From Hyphomicrobiales bacterium (lineage in GTDB: Bacteria; Pseudomonadota; Alphaproteobacteria; Rhizobiales; Xanthobacteraceae), in the NCBI GenBank assembly GCA_003133345.1, contig PKXB01000170.1, positions 4,231 through 20,004 on the forward strand: a stretch of 15,774 nucleotides of DNA, given 5' to 3'. The translations under genes were made by a program, and so were the position numbers. The notes beneath the pieces were generated by a model. It searched no databases. It was not told where the DNA came from and was given only the letters and a program-made list of their open reading frames with translations. Of this stretch, positions 14,571-15,774 are shown one piece after another (the first letter of the stretch is position 1; each line of letters begins with the position of its first letter).

Positions 14571-15774
14571 GCATAACTGTTCGGTTTTGCGGAGCGGCGC
14601 GTACGGTGACTGGCTCGTGCTACCTGTTCGAAACGGGAGCCGGCCGCCTGTTGGTCGATTGCGGCCTGTTCCAGGGATCGAAAACGCTGAAGGAGCTGAA
14701 CTACGGCAAGTTTCCGTTCAAGCCGGCCGACATCGACGTGGTGCTATTGACCCACGCCCATATCGACCACAGCGGGTTGATCCCGAAACTGGTACGCGGC
14801 GGCTTTCGCGGCTCGATCTGGGCGACGCGCGGCACCATTGACCTGTGTTCCTTTATGCTGCCCGATGCGGGAAATATCCAGGAATCGGAAGTCGTCACCT
14901 TGAACCGGCGCAATGCCGCGCGCGGGCGGGCAACCGTGCAGCCGATCTACACCCAGGCCGACGCCATCTCCTGCCTCGACGCATTCCGGCCGGTCGATTA
15001 CGAGACCTGGATAACGGTGATGCCGGGCGTGCGGGCGCGCTACTGGAACGCCGGCCATCTGCTCGGCTCGGCCTCGATTGAGATCGAGTTTGCGGGCGCG
15101 GGCGATGCGGGCAAGCCTTTGCGCGTTCTCGCCTCGGGCGATCTCGGTCCCGATGCCAAGCTGCTGGAACCTAATCCCGAAGCGCCGGCCGGGCTCGACT
15201 ATGTCATCTCCGAATCGACCTACGGCAATATCGATCGGCCGGCGATCACCGCCGAGGCGCGCCGGCAACGCCTGGCAGTGGAGGTGCGCCAAGCCCATGC
15301 CGCAGGCGGCGCCATGCTGATCCCGGCCTTCGCGGTTGAGCGCACGCAGGAGCTGATCGTCGATCTGGTCGATCTGATGGAGCACGGCCAGGTGCCGGTC
15401 GCGCCGATCTTCCTCGATTCGCCGCTCGCCATCCGCGCGACGCAAGTGTTTCGCGAGCACGCTTCGAGCATCGATGCCGGTAGCGACGTGGAGCGGCTGT
15501 TGAGCTCGCCGCATCTGCGCTGCACCGAGACCGTGGACGAGAGCAAATCGATCGCCAAGCTCACCGGCTTCCATATCATCATCGCCGCCAGCGGTATGTG
15601 CGATGCCGGCCGCATCCGCCACCATCTCAAGCGCTGGCTGTGGCACAGCAATGCGACGGTGCTGTTCGTCGGCTTTCAGGCGCAAGGCACGCTCGGCCGT
15701 TTCCTCGATGACGGCGCCAAGGCGGTGCGCATCCAGGGCGATGAAATCAAGGTCGCCGCGCGTATCCGCCGCAT
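14567..15774 (+). CDS. Metallo-beta-lactamase/beta-CASP RNA-processing exonuclease family protein, C-terminus cut off
   Basis: This is a predicted zinc-dependent RNase of the CPSF73/YSH1-like beta-CASP family. 402 codons are present and the frame runs off the window. It begins MSITVRFCGAARTVTGSCYLFET, as typical for this family. The metal motif is THAHIDHSG (His63, His65, Asp67, His68). His164 (NAGHLLGSASIEIE) and Asp192 (SGDLGPD) are further ligands. The beta-CASP motif A acid is in SESTYGN (Glu216), followed by PAFAVERTQELI and the RNA-family block IIAASGMCDAGRIRHHL (338-354). The late segment VLFVGFQAQGTLGRFLDDGAKAVRIQGDEIKV is the 'GYQ..GTLGR.L' end region, so only perhaps 50-60 residues should be missing. 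The start overlaps the prs-like stop (ATGA), so translation is probably coupled. A role in RNA turnover feeding the upstream nucleotide enzymes is inferred. Confidence 0.9.
   Translation, partial: MSITVRFCGAARTVTGSCYLFETGAGRLLVDCGLFQGSKTLKELNYGKFPFKPADIDVVLLTHAHIDHSGLIPKLVRGGFRGSIWATRGTIDLCSFMLPDAGNIQESEVVTLNRRNAARGRATVQPIYTQADAISCLDAFRPVDYETWITVMPGVRARYWNAGHLLGSASIEIEFAGAGDAGKPLRVLASGDLGPDAKLLEPNPEAPAGLDYVISESTYGNIDRPAITAEARRQRLAVEVRQAHAAGGAMLIPAFAVERTQELIVDLVDLMEHGQVPVAPIFLDSPLAIRATQVFREHASSIDAGSDVERLLSSPHLRCTETVDESKSIAKLTGFHIIIAASGMCDAGRIRHHLKRWLWHSNATVLFVGFQAQGTLGRFLDDGAKAVRIQGDEIKVAARIRR

Noticed and set aside
1..15774. CRISPR arrays, tRNA or rRNA genes, insertion sequences, prophage or integrase genes
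   Set aside because: No repeat-spacer pattern, cloverleaf-like sequence, rRNA block or transposase motif was recognised on reading either strand.

Overview
The window looks like a chromosomal stretch of a high-GC alphaproteobacterium, most likely Hyphomicrobiales/Rhizobiales in the Bradyrhizobium, Rhodopseudomonas or Xanthobacteraceae neighbourhood. The reasons are a RegB/ActS/RegS-type redox sensor kinase, a PHB depolymerase of the intracellular cysteine type, an NdvA/ChvA-type glucan exporter, a BacA/BclA-like transporter, CtrA-like TTAA-N7-TTAA sites and a FixK/FNR-like box. Assignments rest on reading motifs and on remembered family sequences. No database search was run.

Layout. (1) 1-536, minus: the N-terminal sensor half of a RegB-family histidine kinase, cut by the window edge. 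(2) 649-2225, plus: an ABC-2 type export system (ATPase and permease, overlapping by 4 bp), divergent from regB. (3) 2312-3724: intracellular polyhydroxybutyrate depolymerase. (4) 3878-4642: YgjP/DUF45-type zinc metallopeptidase, followed 32 bp later by a Bcr/CflA-type MFS efflux pump (4675-5877). (5) 5874-8009, minus: a bifunctional class A penicillin-binding protein (PBP1A family), convergent with the MFS gene and overlapping it by 4 bp. (6) 8058-12024: a block bounded by two near-identical 24-bp direct repeats. It holds two divergent ABC exporters or importers with fused membrane and ATPase domains: a BacA/BclA/YddA-like protein (minus) and an NdvA-like cyclic glucan exporter (plus). (7) 12057-15774, plus: an operon behind a FixK/FNR-like box. 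It carries a thymidine/AMP phosphorylase gene broken by three lesions, an intact archaeal-looking PRPP synthetase homologue, and a beta-CASP metallo-beta-lactamase RNase cut by the window end. Reading frames overlap by 4 bp at both junctions.

How it may fit together. There is a recurring oxygen/redox theme: a quinone-sensing RegB kinase, PHB mobilisation, and FNR/FixK-like boxes at 10075-10088 (weaker) and 12057-12070 (stronger, with a well placed -10). The cell envelope is the second theme: PBP1A, glucan export, BacA-like transport and two drug or solute exporters. The last operon reads as an RNA-to-ribose-phosphate salvage module (RNase, nucleoside or NMP phosphorylase, PRPP enzyme), but its first gene is a pseudogene in this sequence unless the assembly is wrong.

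The two most notable observations are the 24-bp direct repeats around the two-ABC-transporter block, each containing a CtrA-like site, and the triple-lesion phosphorylase pseudogene at the head of an otherwise intact operon. No tRNA, rRNA, CRISPR array, transposase or integrase was seen, and no gene-free stretch exceeds 300 bp.
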